64,000 nucleotides of DNA from Astragalus membranaceus. Its lineage: Eukaryota; Streptophyta; Magnoliopsida; Fabales; Fabaceae. The stretch's first letter is position 1. Every line of letters starts with the position of its first letter. This document shows positions 29,355-41,303 of this stretch, in pieces. The translations under genes and the position numbers were made by a program. A model generated the notes under the pieces. That model was not told the DNA's origin and did not search any database. It worked only from the letters and a program-made list of their open reading frames with translations. The DNA lies in contig CM076847.1 in assembly GCA_039519185.1 (NCBI GenBank), positions 45,974,031-46,038,030 of the forward strand. Direction: 5' to 3'.

Positions 29355-29598
29355 ATCAAGCTTTAGCAACTTCCCTTAATAAATCATGGACATGGCATTT
29401 TGCAACTTTTCTTTCAAAGCCAACTCTTGAGACCTGAACTAGGCTTCTGTGAATCAATTCGACCAAGTACTCCCCTTCAGCTATCCATTGCCTAGTCAAT
29501 CTCCTATGATTGATAGAGTAGTCCTCTGGATATATACCAAAACACAAAATGCATGATCTCAAATAGTAAGGCAGGTCATCATAACTAAGAGATAAAAT
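29355..29598 (-). pseudogene. CC-NBS-LRR resistance-gene fragment (unit 2)
   Basis: Copy of 4497-4740. It is the ARC2/winged-helix end of an NB-ARC domain (YPEDYS, RQWIAEG, HVHDLLREV), cut by the copia LTR at 29602. No difference from unit 1 was noticed, so the fragment was already dead when the duplication happened. Confidence 0.85.
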
Positions 29599-29601
29599 CT
29601 T

Positions 29602-29839
29602 TGTTAATTATACTTGTTAAATGTGCATCGTTAAGATATGTTGTAAATAGTAGTTTTATATGTATTTGGCCCAGGCCCGTTAGGTTTTCCCTATTTAAAC
29701 TCATTAGTGCTTGTACTCATTATACAGAAATATACAATTAATAAGACAGAACTACAGCTGCTCTGTAGTCGCAGACGTAGGTAAAGATTGGCCGAACTGC
29801 GTGACCAATATCGTGTCTCCTATTCATTTTTTTTCTACA
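29602..29839 (+). repeat. Copia 5' LTR (unit 2)
   Basis: Copy of 4744-4981 with TGTTAATT...TCTACA ends. TGGTATCAGAGC follows at 29840-29851, then the GGTACTGTTC-rich leader up to the gag ATG at 30130. Confidence 0.75.
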
Positions 29840-30129
29840 TGGTATCAGAGCTCTCGTTTTTGGGAGTCTCGCTTCTGCACAAAAACCCTAGCCGCCATCC
29901 CCTTTGTTGTTCTGAAAACACTGTTCACGAAGTACTATTCATCGCACAATGTTCACTGCGCACTGTTCACGGTACTGTTCATCGACAGGTACTGTTCTCC
30001 GGTAGATACTGTTCACCGGTACTGTTCATCTACCGGTACTGTTCGTAGGTACTGTTCATTGCAGAGTTGTGACTACTATTGGCCAGTGGGTCTCACGTCT
30101 TCGGTTGGTATTTTTCGTCTTTGTCAAAG

Positions 30130-32531
30130 ATGGATTCAGAACAATTTGATAAGGACAACAATAAGTTTGGCTCTTCAAGTAAGAGGATTGTGTCTTTTGT
30201 TTTCTCCGGTAATCCCTCTATAACAACAGAGAAACTCAATGGTGATAATTATTTGAATTGGTCGGCTTCCGTAAAAATGTGGTTTTTGGGACAAAGGCTT
30301 TCCGATCACCTTACTAAGAATTCTTCTGACATTGAAAAAGATCTGCGTGAAGATTGGGAACAAGTAGACTGTCAATTAGTCTCTCTTTTGTGGCAAAGTA
30401 TTGAACCCTCTTTGTTGGTCCACTATCGATCATACACCACATGTTATGATATTTGGCAGAAGGCTAAGAATGTGTATTCTAATGATATTCAGCGTCTTTA
30501 TGGTGTTATTCATAGTTTAGCCACCCTTCAAATGACAGGACACAACATCATGACATATGCAAACAAAGCTCAGTCAGCTGTAAACGAGTTCAAGCTTCTT
30601 GTAACCGACAATGACCCGAAAAAGATGTTTGAGAAACTAGATAATGTGTGTATGAGCTATGTTCTTCATGGCCTCCATCAAAAGTATGAGTCAGTACGGA
30701 GCAACATTCTTTCTGCATCAGACATTCCCTCTACAGAGGATCTTCTCAGGCGTCTCATACGACTTCCTGGATTGGAAGGAATTGGAGGAAATGGATCTCA
30801 GACTAACGTAGAATCTTCTGCTGTTGTTTTTAATTTTGCAGGTCGTGGGGGACGCGATCGTGGTCGTGGGGGTGGTCGAGGAGGTCGTGTTGGAGGACGT
30901 CCTCAGTGCACTTATTGTAAGATACCTGGTCATACTGAAGACAAGTGCTATTCCCTTCATGGCTTTCCAGAGAAACCAGTAAATGTGACTCAGGTTAATG
31001 ATTCTGAACAGAGAAATACTAAACAAAATGTTCTTTCTGATGAGGAATATAAGGCATTCCTTCAGTATAAGGCTTCCCAGGGTTCATCATCATCGGCAAC
31101 GGTTGCTCATTTTGGTAATTCTACAGTCTGTTTCTCTCAATCATCACCTGTTGACTCCTGGATTATGGACACTGGAGCTTCCGATTGCGTGGCTGGTAAT
31201 CCATCTCTTTTATCCAAAATATCCCAACCTAACACTCCACATTATATTACCGTTGCCGACGGATCAAAAGTTAAAGCTAGTGGCATTGGTGAAGCCACTC
31301 CTATTCCATCCTTACCCCTTGACAATGTTCTTATTGTTCCCAATTGCCCATTTAATTTAATTTCAGTTAGTCGTCTGACTCGAAGTCTCAAATGTTCTGT
31401 AATTTTTGATGATGATTATTTTGTTATACAGGACCGAAGTACAAAGCGGACGATTGGTACAGGATATGAGTCACATGGACTTTACTACCTCCAGCCCATC
31501 CAGCCTTCATCTACAATTGCCTCCACATATACTACAGAGTCTCCAAGTCTTCTTCATCGTCGTTTAGGTCATCCAAGTCTCAAGAAGTTCAAAGTTATGG
31601 TTCCTCATTTGTCTCACCTGCAGTCATTAGATTGTGAGTCTTGTCAGCTTGGGAAACATGTTCGTTCTTCCTTCCTTAGCAGTACTCAGTCACAAGCCCG
31701 TTCTCCTTTTGATGTTATTCACTCTGATGTATGGGGACCAAGTCGAGTCACTTCTGTTGTAGGACATAGATATTTTGTCACTTTTATTGATGAGTTTTCT
31801 AGATGTACATGGATCTACCTACTTAATGATAGATCTGAACTTCTCGGTGTTTTTCAAAATTTCTTTAAGGAAATCAAAAATCAATTTGGTCGTTCTATTC
31901 GTACTTTACGCAGTGATAATGCGAAAGAGTATTTTTCTGCATCATTTAATTCCTTTATGGTTGAAAATGGCATCATACATCAATCATATTGTCCCCATAC
32001 CCCCACAACAAAATGAGATTGCTGAACGTAAGAACCGTCATATAATTGAAACAACACGCACTTTGCTTATTCATGCTAATGTTCCTTTGAAGTTTGCAGG
32101 GCACTTGATTAATAGAATGCCATCCTCTGCTATCTAGAATAGGGTTCCTCATTCCATATTGTTCCTCGACGAACCCTTGTTTCGTATCTCTCCTCGAGTC
32201 TTCGGATCCACTTGTTTTATTCATAATCTTACTCTGGGACTTGATAAATTGTCTGCTCGTGCAGTTAAGTGTGTCTTCCTTGGCTATTCAAGGGTCCAAA
32301 AAGGGTATCGATGCTACTGTCCATCCACCCATCGCTTCTACATGTCTGCTGATGTCACCTTCTTTGAAGATGCACCCTTCTTTGCATCTCCCATTGAGTC
32401 TGAGTCTGTCTCTCAAGTATTACCTATTCCTGACCTTGTCCCGGTAGTTCCAATCGCACCCATCATTGATCAGATAGATCACCCTTCTACTACGGAACTT
32501 CCTAGTCCTCCTAGTCCTCCTCCCTTGCAAA
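30130..32531 (+). pseudogene. Copia gag-pol, broken and truncated (unit 2)
   Basis: Same domains and lesions as 5272-7673: gag, CCHC knuckle, protease DTGAS, integrase with a +1 frameshift in a C run near 32001, a TAG at 32135-32137, and an abrupt change into Ogre at 32532. RT and RNase H are absent. The identical lesions show that decay and fusion came before the 24.9 kb duplication. Confidence 0.9.
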
Positions 32532-33979
32532 TTTGAAATCCCAGCTCCATTTCCTTATGAGAAAGATAGCGCCGTACCGTGGAAGTACAACACCTTACCT
32601 TCAGTAGGGGTTTCTCCAAGCACCACTGTTACAAATATAACTGGGTCAAGCGGGATGACAGGGAGCGGTCGGATGTATGCTCCTGAGTTTGGTCGAATTG
32701 AGTCCTCCAAGGAAGCCGAAGATAGAGCCCGTAAGGGTAAAGAAAAGGAGGCAGGGAATATTCAGAAGAAGAAAGGGGTAGAGCCTGAAACAGATGAGTT
32801 TCTCAAGATTGTGAGACAGAGTGATTATAAGGTGGTCGATCAGATGAACCAAACTCCGGCCAAGATTTCGATGCTGTCTTTGCTGATGAGTTCAGAAGCG
32901 CATAGAGCTGCTCTCATGAAAGTGCTGAATGAAGCACATGTTGCTCAGAATATCTCTGTTGGCCAATTTGATGAAGTAGTTGGGAATATTGTAGCCGCCA
33001 ACCATCTGACCTTCACTGATGAAGAACTTCCCCCAGAGGGAAAGAAACACAATCAAGCTTTGCACATCTCAGTCAAATGCGGAGATTTCGTGTTGGCGCG
33101 GGTATTAATTGACAACGGTTCTTCTTTGAATGTGATGCCCCAGTCAACTGTAAGCAAACTGGATGTTGATTGTTCCTTTATGAAGCCAAGCTCAACTCTG
33201 GTGAGGGCGTTCGATGGGTCAAAGAAAGAAGTGATAGGGGAGATGGAATTCCCCATTCAAATAGGACCAGAAACTTTTTATATCAATTTTCAAGTCATGG
33301 ACATATCCTCCTCATACAGTTGTTTACTCGGGAGGCCATGGATCCATATGGCTGGGGCTATTCCTTCATCTCTACACCAGAGGGTTAAGTTCGTGGTTAA
33401 TGACAAAATTGTGGTGGTGTATGGAGAAGAAGAGATGCTAGTTAACAAGTCTTCTCCGTTCCCTTATGTGGAAGCAGCTGAAGAGTCTTTGGAGACTTCT
33501 TTCCAATCTCTTGAAATTGCCAATGCTGTGCTTGGTGGATGTGGATCGTCATCGCCCGTAATAAAGCTGTCAAAGAGTGGAGAGATGGTCGCGAGAATTA
33601 TGATGGACCAAGGTTATCAGCTAGGACGCGGTCTTGGAAAGGTAGGACACGGAATTCTTGCCCCAGTGCAGCTGAAAGAGAACAAGGGTCGTTGTGGTTT
33701 GGGATACTGCCCTAATGAAGAGGAGAAAAGGAAGTCGTCTGAAGAAAGAAGAGATGAAAGATTGGCCAAGCTGAGAGGTCAAGACCCCTGGCCCAAAAGG
33801 ATTCCCATTTGTGATATCAGACAGAGCTTTACCAGTGCCGGATTGTTGAATCCAAACCGCATTGCTGCCATCGAGGATGGATCTGAGGTGGATGGGACCA
33901 GTTTAGTTCGCCGTTGCCATGCTGAGGAGAAGCTCAAAAATTGGGAAGCTGTGGACTTGCCCATCGCTTTTATTTCAAA
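32532..33979 (+). CDS. Ogre/Tat gag-end and protease, 5' truncated (unit 2)
   Basis: Copy of 7674-9121 with one residue change (Pro for Ser in MNQT(S/P)AK). Pro is encoded by ccg at about 32855. Protease LIDNGSS and the G-patch are intact. The stop at 33981-33983 is bypassed only if the 33980-34210 intron is spliced. Confidence 0.88.
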
Positions 33980-34210
33980 GTAATGATTGTAATGCAACCC
34001 TGTGGCTCTGCCCAAGGCCATAGGACAGGTTGCTAGGGGCAAACATGTTTTTATTTTCAGAGTTATCATCATTAAATAAAAACGTTTGTTTTGAATTTTC
34101 AGTCAATAAAAATCCATCTCTCTTCATTTCATGCGTCTTTTTATTGCTTTGTTATTGCTTGTTTGCTTGTTTCGCTTTTCATTCTGCTTTTGTGCTTCGG
34201 CAAAATGCAG
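33980..34210 (+). other. Putative Ogre intron (unit 2)
   Basis: 231 bp, GTAATG...ATGCAG, identical in position and phase to 9122-9352. Splicing fuses the protease frame to the RT frame. Confidence 0.65.
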
Positions 34211-36005
34211 ACATACAGTAATTGTCTCTAAGAACAACAGTGCTAGCAGTCCAAACTTTGACTTTGATCATCCAGTTAACCAAGCCGAGGGGGATGTTGA
34301 TGAAAATTGGGAAGCTCCTCCAGAATTGATGAGATTAATAGAACAGGAAGAGAAGGTTATTCAACCTCATGGGGAGTCGATTGAGATCATCAACCTGGGT
34401 GCAGAAGAGGATAGAAGAGAGGTTAAGGTCGGTACCGCCATGGAAGAGAGTGAACGCAAAAGACTAATCCAACTCTTGCATGATTACGCTGATGTCTTTG
34501 CGTGGTCCTACAAATATATGCTAGGGCTAGACACCGACATTGTTGAACACAGGTTGCCAGTGAAGCCGGAGTGCCCGCCAGTCAAGCAGAAATTGAGAAG
34601 AATGAAACCAGAGATGTCACTGAAGATACGGGATGAGGTAAAGAAACAGTTTGATGCCGGGTTCCTAGCGGTTGCGAAGTATCCACAGTGGGTGGCCAAC
34701 ATCGTCCCTGTTCCGAAAAAAGACGGCAAGGTCAGAATGTGCGTCGACTACAGAGATCTGAACAGAGCTAGTCCCAAGGATGATTTCCCTCTGCCTCATA
34801 TTGACATTCTGGTAGACAGCACGGCCCAACACTCATTGTTCTCCTTCATGGACGGGTATTCAGGGTACAATCAGATAAAGATGGCTCCGGAAGATATGGA
34901 GAAAACCACCTTCATAACTCTCTGGGGCACATTCTGCTATAAAGTGATGCCTTTTGGACTCAAGAATGCCGGCACGACTTATCAAAGGGCAATGGTGACA
35001 TTATTCCACGATATGATGCACAAAGAAATTGAGGTGTATGTAGATGATATGATTGCAAAGTCCAAGACTGATGAAGGACACATTGTCAACCTGCAAAAGC
35101 TCTTTGAACGTCTACGGAAGTTCAAACTCAGACTAAACCCAGCAAAATGCACCTTCGGTGTAAGATCCGGAAAATTACTGGGATTTATCGTCAGTCAGAA
35201 GGGGATAGAAGTTGATCCAGACAAAGTTAAAGCAATCCTCGAAATGCCAGTGCCAAAGACTGAAAAAGAGGTCCGTGGGTTCCTTGGGAGATTGAACTAC
35301 ATCTCAAGATTCATATCCCAATTGACCGCCACTTGCGAGCCTCTCTTCAAGCTGTTGTGCAAGAACCAGAAAGCAGAGTGGAATGATGATTGCCAAAGAG
35401 CCTTTGAAAGAATTAAGGACTATCTGCAGAATCTGCCAATTTTGATGCCGCCGGTGTCCAGTAGGCCGCTTATCCTGTATCTAACTGTGTTGAATAGTTC
35501 AATGGGGTGTGTACTGGGGCAACATGACGAATCGGGAAAGAAAGAGCATGCTATATACTACTTGAGTAAAAAGTTCACTGATTGCGAGACGAGATACTCA
35601 ATGCTTGAAAAGACTTGTTGTGCCTTAGCCTGGGCCGCCCATAGCTTAAGGCAGTACATGCTGAGTCATACAACCTGGTTGGTATCTAAAATGGATCCAA
35701 TCAAGTACATTTTTGAAAAGCCAGCCCTCACAGGACAGATCGCTCGGTGGCAGATGTTATTATCAGAGTATGATATCCTATATGTCACACAGAAAGCAGT
35801 CAAGGGCAGTGCACTTGCTGAGTATTTAGCATGTCAGCCAATTCAAGATTATCAGTCGATGCAGTATGATTTTCCCGATGAGGACATCATGGCGCTGTTT
35901 GATGAAGGGAAGTCTCAAGAAAATGAAAGGTGGAGGATGATATTTGATGGTGCATCCAATGTATGGGGACACGGAGCGGGGGCAATGTTAATCTCCCCTG
36001 AATAA
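34211..36005 (+). CDS. Ogre/Tat reverse transcriptase-RNase H (unit 2)
   Basis: Copy of 9353-11147 with YVDD at 35037-35048 and the start of the archaeal-type RNase H. It ends at the same TAA (36003-36005) from the shared extra T. A Gln replaces Arg (TG(R/Q)IARW), and one silent-looking change is near 35465. Confidence 0.92.
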
Positions 36006-37659
36006 CCGCTTTGTTCCAGTCACTGCCAGGTTGAGCTTTTATGTCACTAATAACATCGCAGAATATGAAGCATGCATACTGGGTATTCAGGCAGCCCTCG
36101 AATGGAAAGTTAAAAGGCTTGATGTGTATGGCGATTCGGCTTTGGTCGTTCATCAGGTGAAAGGCGATTGGGAGACCAGAGATCCCAAGTTGATCCCTTA
36201 TTGCAATTATGTCCAAGAGTTGATGGGATCTTTTGATGAGATCACTTTCCAGCATATTCCCCGAGGCGAAAATCAGTTGGCCGATGCATTGGAAACTTTG
36301 TCATCAATGTTCAACATTAATTGCGACAGGAATCTGACTCATATCAGAATTCAACATCGGGGTCGCCCGGCATACTGCACTGCAATTGAAGAGGAGCCTG
36401 ATAACAAGCCGTGGTATCATGATATCAAACAGTCCATCACTAAAAGAGAATACCCACCTGGGGCATCAGAGAATGACAAAAGAAGTCTCAGAAGATTGGC
36501 AAGGAGTTTCTTTCTGAGTGGTGAAGTTCTTTACAAAAGGAATTATGATATGGTCCTCCTGAGGTGTGTAGCAGAAGAGGAAGCAGCAAAGATTATGAGA
36601 GAGGTCCATGAAGGTTCATTCGGGGACCATTCCAGTGGGCACACCATGGCAAGAAAGATCTTGAGAGCGGGCTATTATTGGTTGCGAATGGAGACCGATT
36701 GCTACAGCTTTGTGCGCAAGTGCCACAAATGTCAGATTTACGCCGACCACATTCATGTACCGCCTTCTAAGTTGAATGTCTTGACCGCGTCTTGGCCATT
36801 CTCAATGTGGGGCATGGATGTCATTGGTCCTATAGAGCCTAAAGCGTCAAACGGGCATCGTTTCATTCTGGTCGCAATCGATTACTTCACCAAGTGGGTT
36901 GAGGCCGCTTCTCACTCCAGTATCACTAGCACTGTGGTTGCAAAGTTTGTGAAGAAAGATCTGATTTGCCGCTATGGGCTTCCAGACAAGATCATTACTG
37001 ATAATGGCAGCAACTTGAACAGCAAAATGATGAAGGACCTGTGCACAGAGTTCAAGATTCAGCATCACAATTCCTCACCTTATAGGCCCAAGATGAATGG
37101 GGCAGTTGAAGCGGCCAATAAGAACATCAAGAAGATAGTGCAGAAAATGGTGGTGACCTACAAAGATTGGCACGAAATGCTCCCTTTTGCCCTACATGGC
37201 TATCGTACTTCAGTGCGTACATCGACCGAGGCAACTCCTTTTTCTCTGGTATATGGATCAGAAGCAGTACTCCCTATTGAGGTTGAAATACCTTCCCTGC
37301 GGGTACTAATGGAAACCAAGTTGGAAGAAGCAGAGTGGGTGCAGGCCCGTCTAGATCAGTTAAATCTCATCGAGGAAAAGAGAATTGCAGCCTTATGTCA
37401 TGGGCAACTGTACCAACAAAGGATGAAGACCGCTTTTGACAAGAAGGTCCGTCCCCGAGAATTCAATGAAGGAGATCTAGTACTCAAGAAGATCCTGCCC
37501 ATTCAGAGCGATCCCCGTGGGAAGTGGACGCCCAACTATGACGGACCTTACGTGGTCAAGAAAGCATTTTCCGGAGGAGCGCTGATACTCACAAATATGG
37601 ACGGTGAAGATCTCAGGAACCCAGTCAATTCTGATTCAGTGAAGAAGTATTATGCCTAA
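36004..37659 (+). CDS. Ogre/Tat second RNase H end and integrase (unit 2)
   Basis: Copy of 11146-12801. All three integrase acidic residues are present (GMDVIG, TDNGS, GAVEAANK). One residue differs (Ser for Tyr in DIKQ(Y/S)IT, base 36432). It is cut off from the RT frame by the shared one-base insertion. Confidence 0.9.
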   Translation, partial: NRFVPVTARLSFYVTNNIAEYEACILGIQAALEWKVKRLDVYGDSALVVHQVKGDWETRDPKLIPYCNYVQELMGSFDEITFQHIPRGENQLADALETLSSMFNINCDRNLTHIRIQHRGRPAYCTAIEEEPDNKPWYHDIKQSITKREYPPGASENDKRSLRRLARSFFLSGEVLYKRNYDMVLLRCVAEEEAAKIMREVHEGSFGDHSSGHTMARKILRAGYYWLRMETDCYSFVRKCHKCQIYADHIHVPPSKLNVLTASWPFSMWGMDVIGPIEPKASNGHRFILVAIDYFTKWVEAASHSSITSTVVAKFVKKDLICRYGLPDKIITDNGSNLNSKMMKDLCTEFKIQHHNSSPYRPKMNGAVEAANKNIKKIVQKMVVTYKDWHEMLPFALHGYRTSVRTSTEATPFSLVYGSEAVLPIEVEIPSLRVLMETKLEEAEWVQARLDQLNLIEEKRIAALCHGQLYQQRMKTAFDKKVRPREFNEGDLVLKKILPIQSDPRGKWTPNYDGPYVVKKAFSGGALILTNMDGEDLRNPVNSDSVKKYYA

Positions 37660-39227
37660 AGAAATAGACGAAAAAAAGAGAAAGATAAGCCAAGCAAGAA
37701 TTAGCTCGCTAGGTTGAAAACCCGAAAGGGCGACCTAGGCAAAATCAGAGCGACCCGGTGGATTGAAAACCCGCAAAGGGCGATCCAGGCAAAAATTAGG
37801 GTCAGAAAGCTTGGGCATGAAAATGAGCAAAGGCATACAGCACTCCTGAAGGTTTGGGATAAAGGGGTGGTCAAGGTCAAGGACATAAATGCTTAGCACT
37901 GTTCCACAGAGACGGACAGTCAGAAATTAGCTTCTCTCTTTTTTCGTGTTTTTTTTTATAGTTTAAACTTTCAAGTGTAATAAACAATCGGCGTAACTTC
38001 TTGTGCGACCGGTTTCCACATTAATAAAGTTCAACTTTCTCATATCTGTTCACTCTTTTATTTTCTGCTTTTTTTTTGCTCAAAATAAACGTTTTATAAT
38101 GATGGTGATGATGACCTGTAAAACATGTGCATAAATCATGGTGCATTACAATTATTGCAAAATCCCTAAAGGTCGCGAAAAAAAGCAATTCCCCAAAACC
38201 AGTTAATCATGCAAGAGAAAGCGATTGCACTCATGATTGCTTCAAACGGCGAAGTCAAAGCCAACATGCACTCGGCCCATGAGCCCCGCAATTCCAATGG
38301 GTTCCTCAGTCTCGTGCCATGAGTGTCGCGGGTTGGCTGAACCAGCAAAAAAATAAGCCAAAAGAGCAAAAGAGCAAATGAAAAAACAAACGATCAGACA
38401 AAAGAAAGCTGATCAAAGAATGAAGAGCAAAAGAAAAAAACAAACAGTCAGAAAAAAGAAAGCTGACAAAAGAAACAAAGAATCAAGAATAGCATCCCAT
38501 TGCATTCATCATTCCGCTAAATCATCACATCGCATGCACTCACATGACATGCATTCGCATAACGGACTTTGCATAGCATGCACCCATACTCCATGCACCA
38601 TTCCTTGCATCAACTAACGTATGCAGGTACCTCAATTCAATACAGCAGCATCGGTCATTTCAAATCAACCAATCAACAGAATTTGTGAGCCCTCTGTGCT
38701 CCTCCTGAGCCCTCTGTGCTCACCCTGAGCCCTCTGTGCTCCTCCTGAGCCCTCTGTGCTCCTCCTGATCCCTCTGTGCTCCTCCTGAGCCCTCTGCGCT
38801 CATCCTGAGCCCTCTGTGCTCATCCTGAGCCCTCTGTGCTCATCCTGAGCCCTCTGTGCTCATCCTGAGCCCTCCGCGCTCATCCTGAGCCCTCAGTGCT
38901 CCTTCTTTACTGCTTTCTTTATCGCGTTCTTTACCGCTTTATTTCCTGCTTTTGCACGCCAAGTGTTAAACTCACAAATCGTTGTTTTTACATTAGCACG
39001 CCAAGTGGTGATTCAAAAAAAAATCTAATCTGTTTTTGCATACATATTGCATTTTTCATCTGACATCAACAAAAACAAAAAAATGAGAAAAGAAAATGGG
39101 AAAATTCGGGTTTTTACCTAAGGAGACAAAATCGGTATAATTCCTGAATTCTTTATCTCTATTTTGCCTCGGAATATGTTTCAGCCAATCCATATTCCTC
39201 GTTAAAATCCAGATAAAGAGGGGCAGC
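37660..39227 (+). other. Ogre 3' untranslated region and polypurine tract (unit 2)
   Basis: Copy of 12802-14369, including two GAAAACCCG repeats, the 20 bp array (38687-38906) and the tract AGATAAAGAGGGGCAGC (39211-39227). No gene. Confidence 0.75.
38687..38906 (+). repeat. 11 x 20 bp tandem array in Ogre 3' UTR (unit 2)
   Basis: Same copy number and same variant order as 13829-14048. This fits a very recent duplication, since such arrays usually change length quickly. Confidence 0.9.
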
Positions 39228-39823
39228 TGTCATACCCCAATTTTGTCCGGCTTAGGTCAAAACCCTAATTTTCCCCAAAAAATAAATAAATAATAGAAAA
39301 GAGCATCATGCATTGCATTTAGGGTTATAGAAGTCATTTCAAAGTTTCTAAAATCATTTTTGGAGTTGGAATGTACTTTTGGACAATTTAGGGTTTTTCA
39401 GTGCAAAATGGTGTTTTAGTCATTTCGCAAATAAGGGATGTTTTCTCAGAACAAGCCACTTAACATGCATCCCAAGGTCTTAGAGGTCATTCCTAGGGGG
39501 AAAAGTCATTTTTAAAGTGAAAATGTGCTTTGGGCAAAAACTAGGGTTTTTAGGGTGAAAGGGCATTTTGGTCATTTCACGCTAGAAGCGGTTTTTTCGT
39601 CCCAAATCACCGAACCATCACCAAAGGATTATTTGAGGAAGATTTGTGCTTAGTTGTGATTTTTTTGTGCGCATAAATATTAAGTCTCCTAGCATAAAAC
39701 TCAATTTTCGAACAAAAGGGCAAAATGGTCATTTTTGCTAGAATGGGGCCCAAAATCAATTTTGGGAATGGTGTTGTCATGGAATTTTGGGCCCAATGAT
39801 TGAATCCTAGGATAGGCCCAATA
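39228..39823 (+). repeat. Ogre 3' LTR, 5' portion (unit 2)
   Basis: Starts TGTCATACCCC and ends in CAATA at the SIRE insertion point. It is one base shorter than in unit 1 (a T run near 39660). It continues at 46053 after the SIRE element, giving an LTR of about 4.14 kb in total. Confidence 0.88.
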
Positions 39824-41251
39824 TGTGGATACCTCGTATTGCAGGTAAACTAATATTACAGGATATGTTTTGATGATGAAAAAGACAAAGGTAAAGTTGA
39901 CAGTCAAAGTCAATAAAAGTGACTAAACGTCAAAGTCAATCCAAGACAAACAAAGCCCAAGAATTGAAGATTCAAGTTTAAGGGTAGTCCTTAAAAATAA
40001 GGGTAGTCCTTAGGGTTTGGGTGTGTCTTAGGAAAAAGTGTAAGCTCTTTCAAAGGTCAGCTCGTACATCAAAGTCTCACACACTCACAAAGTTTTTTAA
40101 AGATGCATGCATACTTACGTAAACATTCTTATCACCTTTAAAATCATAAAATCGATTTCCTCATGCATAAACATATATCAAAATCGATTTTCAGGTAAAA
40201 CAGAAAAGGAAGAATCGATTGTCAGGTCATGTATTTTCAGTACATAAATCGATTTCTGAGCCAAACATTTTTAAAGGGAAGAATCGATTCCCACTCTTTT
40301 GCACTTAACTGAGAATCGATTCCCACGTGTCTCAGGCAAGCTGAAAATCGATTTATACATATTTTCACTAAGTATAGAATCGATTCCTAGCTTTCCATGG
40401 TACTCAAGAATCGATTGTCCCTATTTTTCAAACAAAGATAAATCGATTCCTCACTTAGATAAATCGATTCCTAGATCAAATGCATTCAACAAAGAATCGA
40501 TTCCTACACTGTTTTCAACGTAAAACTGATTTCCTCATAGCCTATAAATAGGCAGTGCTTCACGTTCATTTTTACAGAACAACCCATTTCACGAATCAGA
40601 GAACTTTTGAGAAAAACTCTTTACGCTTTTACTTTTGCTCGTCACGCACCGTTGGTCTGTCTGAGCTGATCTGTTGCTAAGAGTTAGTTGGGGTTGCATT
40701 CTTCAAGTTGTAATATCTGCCTTCATTAGAGGTATTTCTGTCTTTACAATTGTTTATTATTTAATTGTTTGTGATTTGTACTAGGGAGTGGGGTATCTCT
40801 CTAGGGTAGCTGTTTGTACTAGGAAGTGGGGTATCTTTCTGGGGCAGCTGATTGTAACAGGGGTGGGGTATCTCTTGTTATTGTTGTAATAGATTTGAGG
40901 GCTCTCCATAGGTGGGGTATCCAAGGAGGAGAGTGCCTGAGTCTGTAAAGGTTTCCCAAGGCACCTGTAAGCCTTGTTGTTTTGGTTAGTGGAAAATCTC
41001 ACAAGGGTGTGAGGACTGGACGTAGGTCACTAGGAGGTGACCGAACCAGGATAAATCTCTACGTGCTTTACTGGTTTCCTGCTTTACTGTCATACCACTT
41101 TACTGCTTTATATTCTAATTCCTTCGCTTCCACTTAACCTGCGCAAAATTGATCTAAGTCATTGAAAAGGGGAAAAACATTTTTGAAAGATCTGAAAAGT
41201 TTTTAAATCTCAATTCACCCCCCCTCTTGAGACTGAAGCCACTTGGTAACA
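39824..41251 (+). repeat. SIRE left LTR (unit 2)
   Basis: 1428 bp, TGTGGATACC...GGTAACA. It carries about twelve AATCGATT-core motifs (40150-40505), TATAAATA at 40543-40550, and three GTGGGGTATCT(CT) repeats at 40785-40875. Only bases 1-41432 of the surrounding region are duplicated, so this LTR exists twice in the window besides the right LTR. Confidence 0.95.
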
Positions 41252-41253
41252 AG

Positions 41254-41265
41254 TGGTATCAGAGC
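41254..41265 (+). promoter_or_regulatory. SIRE primer-binding site (tRNA-iMet)
   Basis: TGGTATCAGAGC is two bases after the LTR end, the standard initiator-tRNA-Met site of copia elements. Confidence 0.9.
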
Positions 41266-41303
41266 TAGACTCTTGTATAAAGGGCCTAGCAGCTTCAAGA
41301 GAA